A stretch of DNA of 64,000 nt, taken from positions 124,001-188,000 of the forward strand of contig NZ_AUNB01000040.1 in NCBI RefSeq assembly GCF_000714545.1, read 5' to 3'. This DNA is from Thioclava indica. Its GTDB lineage: Bacteria > Pseudomonadota > Alphaproteobacteria > Rhodobacterales > Rhodobacteraceae. Shown here piece by piece: positions 1-8,304 of this stretch. The number at the start of each line of letters is the position of its first letter. Within the stretch, counting starts at the first letter, position 1. The notes beneath the pieces are model-generated. The model worked only from the letters and a program-made list of their open reading frames with translations. It made no database searches and had not been told where the DNA came from. The position numbers and the translations under genes were made by a program.

Positions 1-467
1 CCCTGACCAACACCAAGGGTCTGGGCTGGGAGTATTACGAGGCACTGGCAGCGAACAACACCCGCGCCGAGGGCGGCAATGGCGGCACGTTCAAAGCCGT
101 CGCCTCGGGCGAAAAGCCCTACGGCGTTCTCGTCGATTTCCTCGCCCTGCGCGCGAAGGCCAAAGGCTCGCCGGTCGGCTTCGTCTTTCCCAAAGAAGGG
201 GTTTCCTACGTCACCGAGCCAGTGGCCATCATGGCTGGCACCAAGCACATGGACGCCGCGCAGAAATTCGTCGACTTCCTGCTGAGCGAAGATGGCCAGA
301 AACTGGTGGCCAAAATGGGCTACATCCCCGCGCGCAACGGTGTGGCAAGCCCCGAGGGCTTCCCCGCCCGCAAGGATATCAAACTGATGGATTTCGACCC
401 CGCCAAAGCGCTAGCCGATAGCGATGCCAACAAGGCGCGATTCGCTAAGATCTTCGGCGTCCAATGA
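1..467 (+). CDS. ABC transporter substrate-binding protein, C-terminal part (5' end outside window)
   Basis: Only the last ~155 codons are present; the reading frame is open from base 3. The C-terminal segment ends in a stretch of the type FVDFLLSEDGQKLVAKMGY, followed by a short tail finishing KIFGVQ. This is typical of the FbpA/AepX-like class of periplasmic binding proteins (ferric iron or 2-aminoethylphosphonate). The stop overlaps the start of the permease gene by 4 nt (ATGA), so the two are translationally coupled. The binding protein would deliver substrate to the two-domain permease and ATPase that follow. The substrate cannot be read from this fragment, because the N-terminal lobe with the ligand residues is missing. 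A phosphorus compound is suggested only by the phosphatase-type neighbours. Confidence 0.85.
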   Translation, partial: LTNTKGLGWEYYEALAANNTRAEGGNGGTFKAVASGEKPYGVLVDFLALRAKAKGSPVGFVFPKEGVSYVTEPVAIMAGTKHMDAAQKFVDFLLSEDGQKLVAKMGYIPARNGVASPEGFPARKDIKLMDFDPAKALADSDANKARFAKIFGVQ

Positions 468-2170
468 GCAAAGCCGTACCTGCAAGCGGTGGCAGCCGGT
501 CCTTAGACCGGCTGTTGCCTTTGTTGCTGCTGCCCGTCGCCCTGATCGCGCTCGGGCCTGTGCTGCGTCTGCTGTTGGAGGGGATCGGGTTTGGCAGCGG
601 ATTCACCACGGACCATCTGACAAGCGTGCTTGCACGCCCCTCTACCGCCACCGCACTACGCCATTCGCTGATCACAGCGGGCGGCGGCACGCTGCTTTCG
701 GTGCTGATCGGGGCGGGCTTCGCCTTTCTCGTGGCGCTGAGCGATATCCGTGGCAAGGGGGCGCTGGTGTTCTGCCTGATGATCCCGATGATGATCCCAC
801 CCCAGATCACCGCGCTGGCATGGATGCAGATGGCGGGGCCCTCCTCGACGATCCTGAAGATGCTGGGCCTGGCGCCCCCCTTGGGCAGCCCGCAGCCGCT
901 GCATTCTGCAGGCGGCATTATCTTGCTGCTGGGGATTCAGCATGCCTCGCTGGTGTTTCTGACCTTGCGCGCGGGGCTGCGCATGATCCCCGCCGAGCTG
1001 GTCGAGGCGGCGCGGATGTCGGGTGCCGGGCCTTTGCGGGTTTGGGCGCAGACCGTTTTGCCGCTGTCGATGCCGTCGCTGATCGCAGGCGGCGCGATGG
1101 CCTTTGTCACCGCCTTGGGCAATTTCGGCATCCCCGCGATGCTGGGTATTCCGGCGGGCTACGCGACGCTGCCGACCCTGATCTATCAGCGCCTTGTCGG
1201 CATGGGGCCCTCGGTCTTGTCCGAAGTCGCCGTGCTTTCGCTGTTGATCGGAGCGGTGGCGATCTGTGGTGTTTTGCTAAGCCGCCTCGTGCTGAAGCGT
1301 CAAGGCTTCGGGCTGGTGGGCCTGTCGGGCGCACCGCTTGCGCTGTCGCTTGGGCGGGCGCGTTTGCCGGTCGAAATCGCGATGTGGGTCTTTATTTTTG
1401 CGATCCTCGCACTGCCGCTGCTTGCGCTTTTGGCGACCTCGCTGATCCCCGCCTATGGCGTGCCACTGACCTTCGATACCGCTACGTTCAACGCCTGGAT
1501 CGAGGTGCTGTTCGTGCAGCCCGTCACACGGCGCGCCTATGCCAACTCGCTATTTCTCGCGATCACGGCGGCGGCGATCTTGTTGGCGATCTGCCTGCCT
1601 CTCGCGTGGCTGATGGAGCGCCGCGCCTATCGGGTGAGCAAACTTCTCGATGCGCTGATCGATCTGCCCTATGCGCTTCCGGGCGTCGTGCTGTCGATTG
1701 CCTGTATCCTGACCTTCATCAACCTGCCCTTCACCGATCTGACGCTTTACGGCACGATCTGGATCATCCTGATGGCCTATCTCGCGCGGTTCTTCGTCGT
1801 GATGTTGCGCCCGATCCAGGCCAGCATCGCCCAGCTTGATCCCGCGATGGAAGAGGCCGCAGCCAGTGTCGGCGCGCGTTTAGGGCGGCGGTTGCGCGAT
1901 ATCGTCCTGCCGCTTGCCGCACCCTCGGCTGCGGCTGGTGCAATCCTTGTGTTCCTGACGGCGGTGAACGAACTAACCGTCTCGGCGCTGCTGTGGTCGT
2001 CAGGGACCGAAACACTGGGCGTGGTTATCTACAATCTCGAAGACAGCGGCGAAACGGTCATGGCCTCGGCCCTGGCGATGTCGATTGTCTGTCTAATCAT
2101 CGCGCTTATGGGGCTGGTGCAAGCCGGGGCGCGCCGTTTTCCGAAAGGAGTCATCCCATGGCAGAGCTGA
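464..2170 (+). CDS. ABC transporter permease with two fused membrane domains (FbpB/AepW type)
   Basis: A 568-residue inner-membrane protein with about twelve hydrophobic segments and two BPD_transp_1 domains in one chain. EAA-type cytoplasmic loops that dock on the ATPase are visible near residue 181 (VEAARMSGAGPLRVWAQTVLP region) and near residue 463 (MEEAAASVGARLGRRLRDIVLP region). Fused double permeases are usual in FbpB iron importers and in AepW phosphonate importers, where one polypeptide replaces a permease dimer. It starts on the ATGA shared with the binding-protein stop, and its end overlaps the ATPase start by 13 nt. It therefore belongs to the same transcript. Assignment to the import family is secure; the substrate is not. 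Confidence 0.9.
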   Translation: MSKAVPASGGSRSLDRLLPLLLLPVALIALGPVLRLLLEGIGFGSGFTTDHLTSVLARPSTATALRHSLITAGGGTLLSVLIGAGFAFLVALSDIRGKGALVFCLMIPMMIPPQITALAWMQMAGPSSTILKMLGLAPPLGSPQPLHSAGGIILLLGIQHASLVFLTLRAGLRMIPAELVEAARMSGAGPLRVWAQTVLPLSMPSLIAGGAMAFVTALGNFGIPAMLGIPAGYATLPTLIYQRLVGMGPSVLSEVAVLSLLIGAVAICGVLLSRLVLKRQGFGLVGLSGAPLALSLGRARLPVEIAMWVFIFAILALPLLALLATSLIPAYGVPLTFDTATFNAWIEVLFVQPVTRRAYANSLFLAITAAAILLAICLPLAWLMERRAYRVSKLLDALIDLPYALPGVVLSIACILTFINLPFTDLTLYGTIWIILMAYLARFFVVMLRPIQASIAQLDPAMEEAAASVGARLGRRLRDIVLPLAAPSAAAGAILVFLTAVNELTVSALLWSSGTETLGVVIYNLEDSGETVMASALAMSIVCLIIALMGLVQAGARRFPKGVIPWQS

Positions 2171-3234
2171 CATTTACCGACCTGTCCAAGACGTTTGGCG
2201 GCACGCCAGCGCTGGATGCAATCAACGCACAGATCGCCTCGGGCGAGTTCGTGGCGCTGCTTGGCCCCTCGGGATGTGGCAAGACCACCCTGCTGCGACT
2301 GACCGCCGGGTTTGAACATCCCAGCGCGGGCGAGATCCGGATCGGGGGCGAAACAGTCGCCGGTGCCGGGCGCTTCGTGTCGCCCGAGGATCGCGAGATC
2401 GGGATCGTATTCCAATCCTACGCGCTTTGGCCGCATAAATCGGTGTTCGACAATGTCGCCTACCCGCTTGAGGTCCGGCGCATACCCCGTGCCGCACGTC
2501 AGGCCCGTGTGGCCGAGGCGCTGTCCCTCACCGGGCTTGGCGCGTTTGCAGACCGGATGCCGTCGCAATTGTCGGGCGGGCAGCGGCAACGGGTCGCGTT
2601 GGCACGCTGCCTTGTGTTCGAACCGCGCGCGGTGTTGCTTGATGAGCCGCTCGCCAATCTCGATCTGGCGCTGCGGGCCTCGATGCAGGACGTATTCAGA
2701 ATGTTTCACCGCCGCACTGGCGCGACGATGCTTTACGTCACCCATGATCAAAGCGAAGCACTAGCGCTGGCCGATCGGGTGGCGGTGATGAAGGCCGGGA
2801 AAATCCGCCAATTCGCCGCGCCCGAGATTTTGTATCGCGAGCCAGCCGATTGCTTCGTGGCAGGATTTGTCGGCGATGGCGCGGTGGTCTCTGCCCGCAT
2901 AACCGGACGCGCCGATCACGCGGGCCTTATGCTGAACGTTCTGGGTCAGGATGTCGTGTCGCGCAGCGCCGACCCCGAGCCGAGCCATGTCAGCATCCGC
3001 CCCGAGTCGATCACACTGGCCGATGACGCCCCGCTGCGCGCCCGCGTGACGAGCTGCACCTATTTAGGGGGCCGTTTTCGGCTGGAGCTTGATACAGCGG
3101 GCGAGACCTTGGTGGCGTTTTCTTGCCAGCGTGCTGCAATTGGTGAAACCGTTGGCGTCAGGCTGCACGATCTCTGGGCGTTTCGCGACCCCGAGGGTGA
3201 CGTCGTTTTGCAAAAAGCGCTCGCCGATGCGTGA
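2158..3234 (+). CDS. ABC transporter ATP-binding protein (FbpC/AepV/PotA class)
   Basis: A 358-residue ATPase. Walker A GPSGCGKT lies at residues 36-43, a Q-loop in VFQSYALWP near residue 86, the signature LSGGQRQR near 138, Walker B LLDEPLANLD near 159 and the switch His in VTHDQSEALALADRV. The C-terminal ~120 residues form a TOBE-like regulatory domain. The chosen ATG at 2158 has a strong ribosome site (AAAGGAG at 2143-2149). Longer readings begin inside the permease gene without such a site. It powers the preceding double permease. Its last codons overlap the next gene by 8 nt, placing the hydrolase in the same operon. Confidence 0.93.
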   Translation: MAELTFTDLSKTFGGTPALDAINAQIASGEFVALLGPSGCGKTTLLRLTAGFEHPSAGEIRIGGETVAGAGRFVSPEDREIGIVFQSYALWPHKSVFDNVAYPLEVRRIPRAARQARVAEALSLTGLGAFADRMPSQLSGGQRQRVALARCLVFEPRAVLLDEPLANLDLALRASMQDVFRMFHRRTGATMLYVTHDQSEALALADRVAVMKAGKIRQFAAPEILYREPADCFVAGFVGDGAVVSARITGRADHAGLMLNVLGQDVVSRSADPEPSHVSIRPESITLADDAPLRARVTSCTYLGGRFRLELDTAGETLVAFSCQRAAIGETVGVRLHDLWAFRDPEGDVVLQKALADA

Positions 3235-4312
3235 TCAGGTCTCAACAACCACCGCTTGGGTCGAAGTCCTCTCGGGGCTTGGCGAAAAAGGTCCCGCCTG
3301 CATCCGGCTCTGGACCGGGCGTGAGATTTGGGTTCTCGATATTGGTGTCGGACCCGAGGCGACCTCACCCTTTCATCCCGAATGGCTGGACGGCGCTGAT
3401 CGCGTCTTCATCAGCCATGACCACATCGATCACATCGGCGGGGCAGCGCATGCAATTGCTGCGGGTCTGCCGATCCATTGCACCGCGCAAACCGCGCGCG
3501 CGCTGCCGCCGGGGGGCGATCTGGTGCTCTTGCCCGAAACGGGGCAGACGCGGGTTGATGGTGTGACGGTCACGACCGGGCGCAACGGTCATGCATTGGG
3601 CGGGGTCTGGTTTCATTTCGATCTGGGCGACGGGCTGTTCTTTTCCGGCGATTGGTCGCAGGAAAGCCACTGGTTCGCCTTTGACCCGCCGCCCCCTGCC
3701 GCAACCGCGCTGATCGACGCCTCTTACCAACTCGATGATGTTCCCCAAACCGCACGCCGCACCGCGCTGGACGACATGTTGACGCAAGCTGACGCGCGGC
3801 AATTTCTGTTCCCCGTGCCGCCATCGGGGCGTGCTGGCGAGTTGGCGCGGCATCTGATGCGCCACGGCGAGGTTTCTTTCGATGACACCTGCCGCGAGGC
3901 GATTGAGGATGGGCTGCAAAGCGAGAGCCTGTCGCCGCAATCCGTAGCGCTCGCGCCGCTTTTGACCCGCGCCTTTGACAAATCGGCCCGATTTCTGCTT
4001 TGCGATACGCCCAATGCGGATGGCGGCATGGCACAGAAAATCGTGCGCGACTGGCATAAGTCAGGTCGCCTTGGTCAAGATGCGATCGTCGTTTTCACCG
4101 GGCATATGACGGCGCATGCACGCATGATCGCAGCGCAGGGTGGACGGTTCATGCGCTGGAACGTCCACCCCCCGCTTTCGGACCAGATCGCGATGGTCCG
4201 TCATCTTGACGCGCGGCGCGCAGCCCCGTTATTTTGCGCCCAGCCCGAGCAATACCTGCTTGAGCCACGCTTCCCAGCCGATATCCTGCTCAATGAGAGA
4301 TGCCCTCTGTGA
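3227..4312 (+). CDS. Metallo-beta-lactamase-fold hydrolase in the transporter operon
   Basis: A 361-residue cytoplasmic protein. The metal-binding motif HDHIDH is at residues 64-69, with a second-site segment FFSGDWSQESHW near residues 144-155. The C-terminal part contains FTGHMTAHARM and a NVHPPLSDQIAMVRHL segment. These resemble the tail of beta-CASP/phosphodiesterase-type MBL enzymes rather than a glyoxalase, and they suggest action on a phosphoester. That activity is an inference. The ATG at 3227 overlaps the ATPase stop (ATGCGTGA), so the gene is translationally coupled to the importer. It could hydrolyse an imported organophosphorus compound ahead of the histidine phosphatase that follows. 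Confidence 0.8.
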   Translation: MRDQVSTTTAWVEVLSGLGEKGPACIRLWTGREIWVLDIGVGPEATSPFHPEWLDGADRVFISHDHIDHIGGAAHAIAAGLPIHCTAQTARALPPGGDLVLLPETGQTRVDGVTVTTGRNGHALGGVWFHFDLGDGLFFSGDWSQESHWFAFDPPPPAATALIDASYQLDDVPQTARRTALDDMLTQADARQFLFPVPPSGRAGELARHLMRHGEVSFDDTCREAIEDGLQSESLSPQSVALAPLLTRAFDKSARFLLCDTPNADGGMAQKIVRDWHKSGRLGQDAIVVFTGHMTAHARMIAAQGGRFMRWNVHPPLSDQIAMVRHLDARRAAPLFCAQPEQYLLEPRFPADILLNERCPL

Positions 4313-4881
4313 TCCTCCAGCGCCTCCCCTTCATCGTGATCCGCCACGGCGAGACGGATGCGAACCGCGACGGATGGATCGCGGGGCGGATCGAGGCGCA
4401 GCTGACGCAGGCGGGGTATGCCGCCGCGCAAGACTTGGCGCGATGGCAGTGGCCCGCCGAAATCGCGCTGTTCGTCAGCCCCCAGCAACGTGCGCGCCAA
4501 ACGGCGCAACTGGCCTTTCCAAACCGTCAGTTCGTCACACTGGACGGGCTATGCGAACGCGATTGGGGCGTGTTTGAAGGCCGTCCCCTGGCGCAAGCCC
4601 CGCCACGCGAAACGACCCCCGAGGCGGGCGAGGCTTGGGCCGATATGATCGCACGTGTCGCCGCCGCGATCACGCAGGCTCAAGAGATGGCGGCAGGCGC
4701 ACACCCCGTTCTGGTCGCGCATTCTGGCGTCATTCGCGCCGCGCGCCATCTCACCTGCGGTTCCGCACACGGGCCATCCCCCGTCAATACCACGCCATAC
4801 TTATTCGCGCCTCACGCTGATAGCTGGCGCGAAACGCTATTGCGCGGCACCGAGGCGCGCCCCCCGGACGACCTTAGCTAG
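4300..4881 (+). CDS. Histidine phosphatase family protein (phosphoglycerate-mutase fold)
   Basis: A 193-residue protein with the catalytic RHGETD motif at residues 15-20 (phosphorylated His16). A later His in VLVAHSGVIRA completes the family active site. No signal peptide is evident, so it probably acts in the cytoplasm on a small phosphomonoester. It overlaps the MBL gene by 13 nt and is the last gene of the operon. With an importer and a hydrolase upstream, it may remove phosphate from the imported substrate. The exact substrate of this broad family cannot be inferred from sequence. The operon message probably ends at the hairpin at 5123-5157. Confidence 0.85.
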   Translation: MPSVILQRLPFIVIRHGETDANRDGWIAGRIEAQLTQAGYAAAQDLARWQWPAEIALFVSPQQRARQTAQLAFPNRQFVTLDGLCERDWGVFEGRPLAQAPPRETTPEAGEAWADMIARVAAAITQAQEMAAGAHPVLVAHSGVIRAARHLTCGSAHGPSPVNTTPYLFAPHADSWRETLLRGTEARPPDDLS

Positions 4882-5026
4882 CCTCAATGAAGTAATGCGA
4901 CAGGAAACCGCTGAGCAGCGTGGTCCGCTTGCGCGACCCGTCCGACAGAACCTTCGCAACAAGGCATCGGTCGTTATCGTAGAGAACCGACAGCGGGACA
5001 CGGCCAAAGAAAGCAAAAATGACGAA
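4874..5026 (-). pseudogene. IS21-type transposase (IstA) fragment
   Basis: Read on the minus strand, this stretch encodes about 50 residues including FAFFGRVPLSVLYDN, VAKVLSDGSRKRT and LSHYF. They match the catalytic-domain pattern of IS21-family IstA transposases (AFFGGVP-S-YDN, AVAK-GDG-R-R, SHY). The frame ends in a stop just after SHYFIEAS, so the rest of the protein is missing. No IstB helper gene or terminal repeats were found nearby. It is a non-functional remnant squeezed between two convergent operons. Confidence 0.6.
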
Positions 5027-5122
5027 ACAAATTGCTCTGACATTTTCGCGTCTCAGAAGAGAGACTTCAGAGCCCAACAAGGCATTCACAGGCAAAGATG
5101 GATCTTGACACAGGTTGCGTAG

Positions 5123-5157
5123 GCAGATGCGCGCTCTAGCGCACGCATCTGCTTTTT
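5123..5157 (+). terminator. Rho-independent terminator
   Basis: GCAGATGCG at 5123-5131 pairs with CGCATCTGC at 5144-5152. The inner stem (CGCT/AGCG) has a two-base bulge and a two-base loop, and the hairpin is followed by TTTTT. The T-run lies on the plus-strand side, so it fits termination of the rightward transporter/phosphatase transcript, which would then run through the IS21 remnant. Confidence 0.75.
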
Positions 5158-5185
5158 CTGGTTCATGGTGTGCCTCGCGACATGC

Positions 5186-6313
5186 TCAAAGTCCGCGCGC
5201 GATGACAATGCGTTGAACGTCACTGGTTCCTTCATAGATCTGGCACACGCGCACATCGCGATAAATCCGCTCGACGGGATAATCAGCCAGATAGCCGTAA
5301 CCGCCATGGATCTGGATTGCCGCCGAACAGACCGCTTCGGCCATTTCGGATGCAAACAGCTTGGCCATCGATGCTTCGGTCAGGCAGGGCTTGCCTGCTT
5401 CGCGAAGGGCCGCTGCGTGCAGCACCATGTGGCGCGCAGCCGCGATCTTGGTGGCCATGTCGGCAAGGCGAAAAGCGACGGCCTGATGCTCGATGATTGG
5501 TTTGCCGAAGGTGATACGTTCGCCCGCATAGGCATGAGCCGCGTCAAAGGCTGCGCGCGCCAAGCCGACCGATTGCGCCGCGATCCCGATGCGTCCGCCT
5601 TCAAGATTGGCGAGCGCGATCTTGTAGCCTTCGCCTTCTTCGCCCAGCCGGTTTTCGACGGGCACGCGCATTCCGTCAAAGACCAATGCGCAGGTGTCGG
5701 AACTGTGCTGGCCTAGTTTATGCTCGACCGTGACGACCTGATAGCCGGGGGTGTCGGTGGGCACTATGAAGGCGGAAATTCCCTTCTTGCCCGCCGCTGG
5801 ATCTGTCACGGCAAAGACGATGATCACATCGCCATTCTTCCCTGAGGTGATGAACTGCTTGGCCCCGTCGATCACATAATGATCGCCGTCACGGCGCGCG
5901 CGTGACTTCAGCGCAGATGCATCCGATCCCGCCTGCGGCTCTGTCAGGGCAAAACCACCGATCCACTCGCCACTCGCCAGTTTTGGCAAGAAGCGACGTT
6001 TCTGCTCGTCGGTGCCAAAGCGCAGGATTGGAGCGCAGCCGACCGAGCTATGCACGCTCATGATGGTCGAGCACGCGCCATCTCCTGCCGCGATTTCCTC
6101 AAGCGCAAGCGCATAGCCCGTGATGCCGATGTCGGACCCGCCATACTCTTCGGGCACCAACATTCCGAGAAAGCCCAGCTCGCCCATCTCGGTAAGTTGT
6201 TCGCGTGGGAAGGCATGGTCCCGGTCGCGCTGTGCTGCACCGGGCGCAAGGCGGCCTTGGGCGAAATCATGTGCCGCGTCGCGGATCTGTTCGTGCGTTT
6301 CGTCCAACAGCAT
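5186..6313 (-). CDS. Short/branched-chain type acyl-CoA dehydrogenase
   Basis: A 375-residue FAD enzyme that introduces the alpha-beta double bond in acyl-CoA. The FAD/substrate segment [15 protein letters not shown] and the C-terminal motif [13 protein letters not shown] are present. The catalytic base is predicted as Glu361 of that motif, the position used by short- and medium-chain enzymes. It is the distal gene of an operon with acyl-CoA synthetase, SDR dehydrogenase and thiolase, which together make a complete beta-oxidation route apart from a hydratase. The start overlaps the thiolase stop by one base (TAATG). Chain-length preference cannot be decided from sequence. Confidence 0.93.
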   Translation of the reverse strand: MLLDETHEQIRDAAHDFAQGRLAPGAAQRDRDHAFPREQLTEMGELGFLGMLVPEEYGGSDIGITGYALALEEIAAGDGACSTIMSVHSSVGCAPILRFGTDEQKRRFLPKLASGEWIGGFALTEPQAGSDASALKSRARRDGDHYVIDGAKQFITSGKNGDVIIVFAVTDPAAGKKGISAFIVPTDTPGYQVVTVEHKLGQHSSDTCALVFDGMRVPVENRLGEEGEGYKIALANLEGGRIGIAAQSVGLARAAFDAAHAYAGERITFGKPIIEHQAVAFRLADMATKIAAARHMVLHAAALREAGKPCLTEASMAKLFASEMAEAVCSAAIQIHGGYGYLADYPVERIYRDVRVCQIYEGTSDVQRIVIARGL

Positions 6314-7503
6314 TATGCAATCCTCTCGATGGCAATCGCGGTCGCTTCACCTCCGCCGATACACAGAGATGCAACGCCACGATTCACGCCGCGATCCTCC
6401 ATCGCGGCCAGTAGCGTCACCATCACCCGCGCACCCGATGCGCCAATCGGGTGGCCCAGCGCGCAGGCCCCGCCATTCACGTTCACCTTGTCATGGGGCA
6501 GATCCAGATCGCGCATCGCGGCCATTGCGACGACGGCAAAGGCTTCGTTCACCTCGAACAGATCAACATCGGCCAGATCCCAACCGGTCTTGGCCGAAAG
6601 TTTGCGCATCGCGCCAATGGGGGCCGTCGCGAACAAGGCTGGTTTATCGGCATAGGTCGCATGGCCGACGATCCGCGCGCGCGGCGTCAGGCCCAGAGCC
6701 TCGGCTTTGGAGGCGCGCATCAGCACCAGCGCCGCCGCCCCGTCCGAGATTGAGGAACTGTTGGCCGCTGTCACCGTGCCATCCTTGCGAAATGCAGGCT
6801 TGAGTTGCGGGATTTTTTCGGGACGGGCATTGCCCGGCTGTTCGTCGGTATCCACGATGGTCTCACCGCGCCGGTTTTTTACTGTCACCGGCGTGATCTC
6901 GGCCTTGAACCGGCCTTCGGTAATCGCGGCCTGTGCGCGTTCGAGGGAGCTGATCGCATAGGCATCCTGTGCTTCGCGGGCGAACTGATAGGTTTGTGCG
7001 CAATCCTCGGCAAAGGTGCCCATCAGGCGGCCCTTGTCATAGGCATCTTCCAGCCCGTCGAGAAACATGTGGTCCATCACCTGCCCATGACCGAGCCGTG
7101 CCCCGCCGCGCATCTTAGGCAGCAAATACGGCGCGTTGGTCATGCTCTCCATCCCGCCAGCCACGATGATCTCGGCGCTTTGAGCGATTAACAGATCATG
7201 CGCCAGCATCGCCGCTTTCATGCCCGAGCCGCACATCTTGTTAACCGTTGTGGCACCAGAGCCAAGCGGCAAACCCGCCCCCAACGCAGCCTGACGCGCG
7301 GGGGCCTGTCCCTGCCCAGCAGGCAGAACGCAGCCCATGATGATTTCTTCGATCAACTCGGGCGCAACACCGGCATCTTTGAGCGCGCCCTGAATGGCAG
7401 TCGCGCCCAGATCGGATGCGTTCACCTCGGACAGGACGCCCTGAAACCCACCCATCGGGGTGCGCGCAGCGCCAACGATTACGATCGGATCTTGATCACT
7501 CAT
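6313..7503 (-). CDS. Acetyl-CoA C-acyltransferase (thiolase)
   Basis: A 396-residue thiolase. The nucleophile is Cys91 in [20 protein letters not shown], the [10 protein letters not shown] motif and the second cysteine in SLCIGGGEA complete the classical active site. It cleaves 3-ketoacyl-CoA to acetyl-CoA, or condenses two acetyl-CoA. Beside an acyl-CoA dehydrogenase and a 3-hydroxyacyl-CoA-type SDR, the degradative role is more likely than polyhydroxybutyrate synthesis, since no phaB or phaC is adjacent. It lies between the SDR gene (21-nt gap) and the acyl-CoA dehydrogenase (1-nt overlap). Confidence 0.94.
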   Translation of the reverse strand: MSDQDPIVIVGAARTPMGGFQGVLSEVNASDLGATAIQGALKDAGVAPELIEEIIMGCVLPAGQGQAPARQAALGAGLPLGSGATTVNKMCGSGMKAAMLAHDLLIAQSAEIIVAGGMESMTNAPYLLPKMRGGARLGHGQVMDHMFLDGLEDAYDKGRLMGTFAEDCAQTYQFAREAQDAYAISSLERAQAAITEGRFKAEITPVTVKNRRGETIVDTDEQPGNARPEKIPQLKPAFRKDGTVTAANSSSISDGAAALVLMRASKAEALGLTPRARIVGHATYADKPALFATAPIGAMRKLSAKTGWDLADVDLFEVNEAFAVVAMAAMRDLDLPHDKVNVNGGACALGHPIGASGARVMVTLLAAMEDRGVNRGVASLCIGGGEATAIAIERIA

Positions 7504-7524
7504 CTTAACTCTCCCGCAATACGT

Positions 7525-8292
7525 TTACTTCGCCGCCATACGCAGCGCGCCATCAAGGCGGATAACCTCACCATTGAGCATCTGATTGCGCAGAATTTCA
7601 GCCACGAGCGAGGCATATTCCGCCGGATTACCCAGACGCGACGGAAACGGAACCGATGCCCCGAGACTGTCCTGCACATCTTGTGGCAGCCCCGCCATCA
7701 TCGGCGTGCCAAAGATGCCCGGAGCGATGGTCACGACGCGGATGCCATACCGCGCAAGTTCGCGCGCGGCGGGCAGGGTCAGCGCAGCAACGCCCCCCTT
7801 GGAGGCCGCATAGGCCGCCTGTCCGATTTGCCCGTCCTGCGCCGCGATTGAGGCGGTATTGATGATCACGCCGCGTTCACCCGTCGCGTCGGGCTCCTGT
7901 TTGACAATCGCATCAGCGGCAAGACGCAGCATGTTGAACGTGCCGATCAGGTTGATCGAAATCGCACGGGCGAAACTCTCAAGCTTGTGGGGCCCCTCGC
8001 GCCCGACTATCTTTTCGCCCGGCGCGATGCCGGCGCAATTGACCAGCCCGTCGATCCGCCCAAAGGTATCAAGCGCCGTCGCAATTGCGCGCTGCCCTTC
8101 GGCGTCGCTCGTAACGTCAGTCTGCACGAAACGCGCATTCGCCCCCAGTGCGTCCGCCTTGGCCGCTCCGGCCTCGGCATTCACATCAAGCAGAACGGCC
8201 TTGCCACTCGCGCCGACGATCATTTCGGCAACCGCCGCACCCAAGCCCGATCCGCCGCCAGTGACGAGGAAAACTTTGTCTTCGATTTGCAT
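7525..8292 (-). CDS. SDR-family 3-hydroxyacyl-CoA dehydrogenase (HSD17B10-like)
   Basis: A 255-residue short-chain dehydrogenase. The nucleotide-binding motif TGGGSGLG lies near the N-terminus, NCAG near residue 90, catalytic Ser in NTASIAA, and the YAASK catalytic pair. The C-terminal half ([16 protein letters not shown]) is characteristic of the type II 3-hydroxyacyl-CoA dehydrogenase/HSD17B10 group. That group oxidises 3-hydroxyacyl-CoA with NAD, often in isoleucine or branched-chain breakdown. Its place between acyl-CoA synthetase (12-nt gap) and thiolase supports this step of beta-oxidation. Confidence 0.9.
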   Translation of the reverse strand: MQIEDKVFLVTGGGSGLGAAVAEMIVGASGKAVLLDVNAEAGAAKADALGANARFVQTDVTSDAEGQRAIATALDTFGRIDGLVNCAGIAPGEKIVGREGPHKLESFARAISINLIGTFNMLRLAADAIVKQEPDATGERGVIINTASIAAQDGQIGQAAYAASKGGVAALTLPAARELARYGIRVVTIAPGIFGTPMMAGLPQDVQDSLGASVPFPSRLGNPAEYASLVAEILRNQMLNGEVIRLDGALRMAAK

Positions 8293-8304
8293 TTCCGTTC
8301 CTTC

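Noticed and set aside
424-1839. Plus-strand frame of 471 codons overlapping the permease gene
   Set aside because: It is a frame shadow rich in Arg and Ala with no hydrophobic helices; the permease frame has clear transport motifs.
5105-5110. TTGACA resembling a -35 box
   Set aside because: No -10 at a suitable distance; the position where one would lie is the stem of the terminator hairpin.
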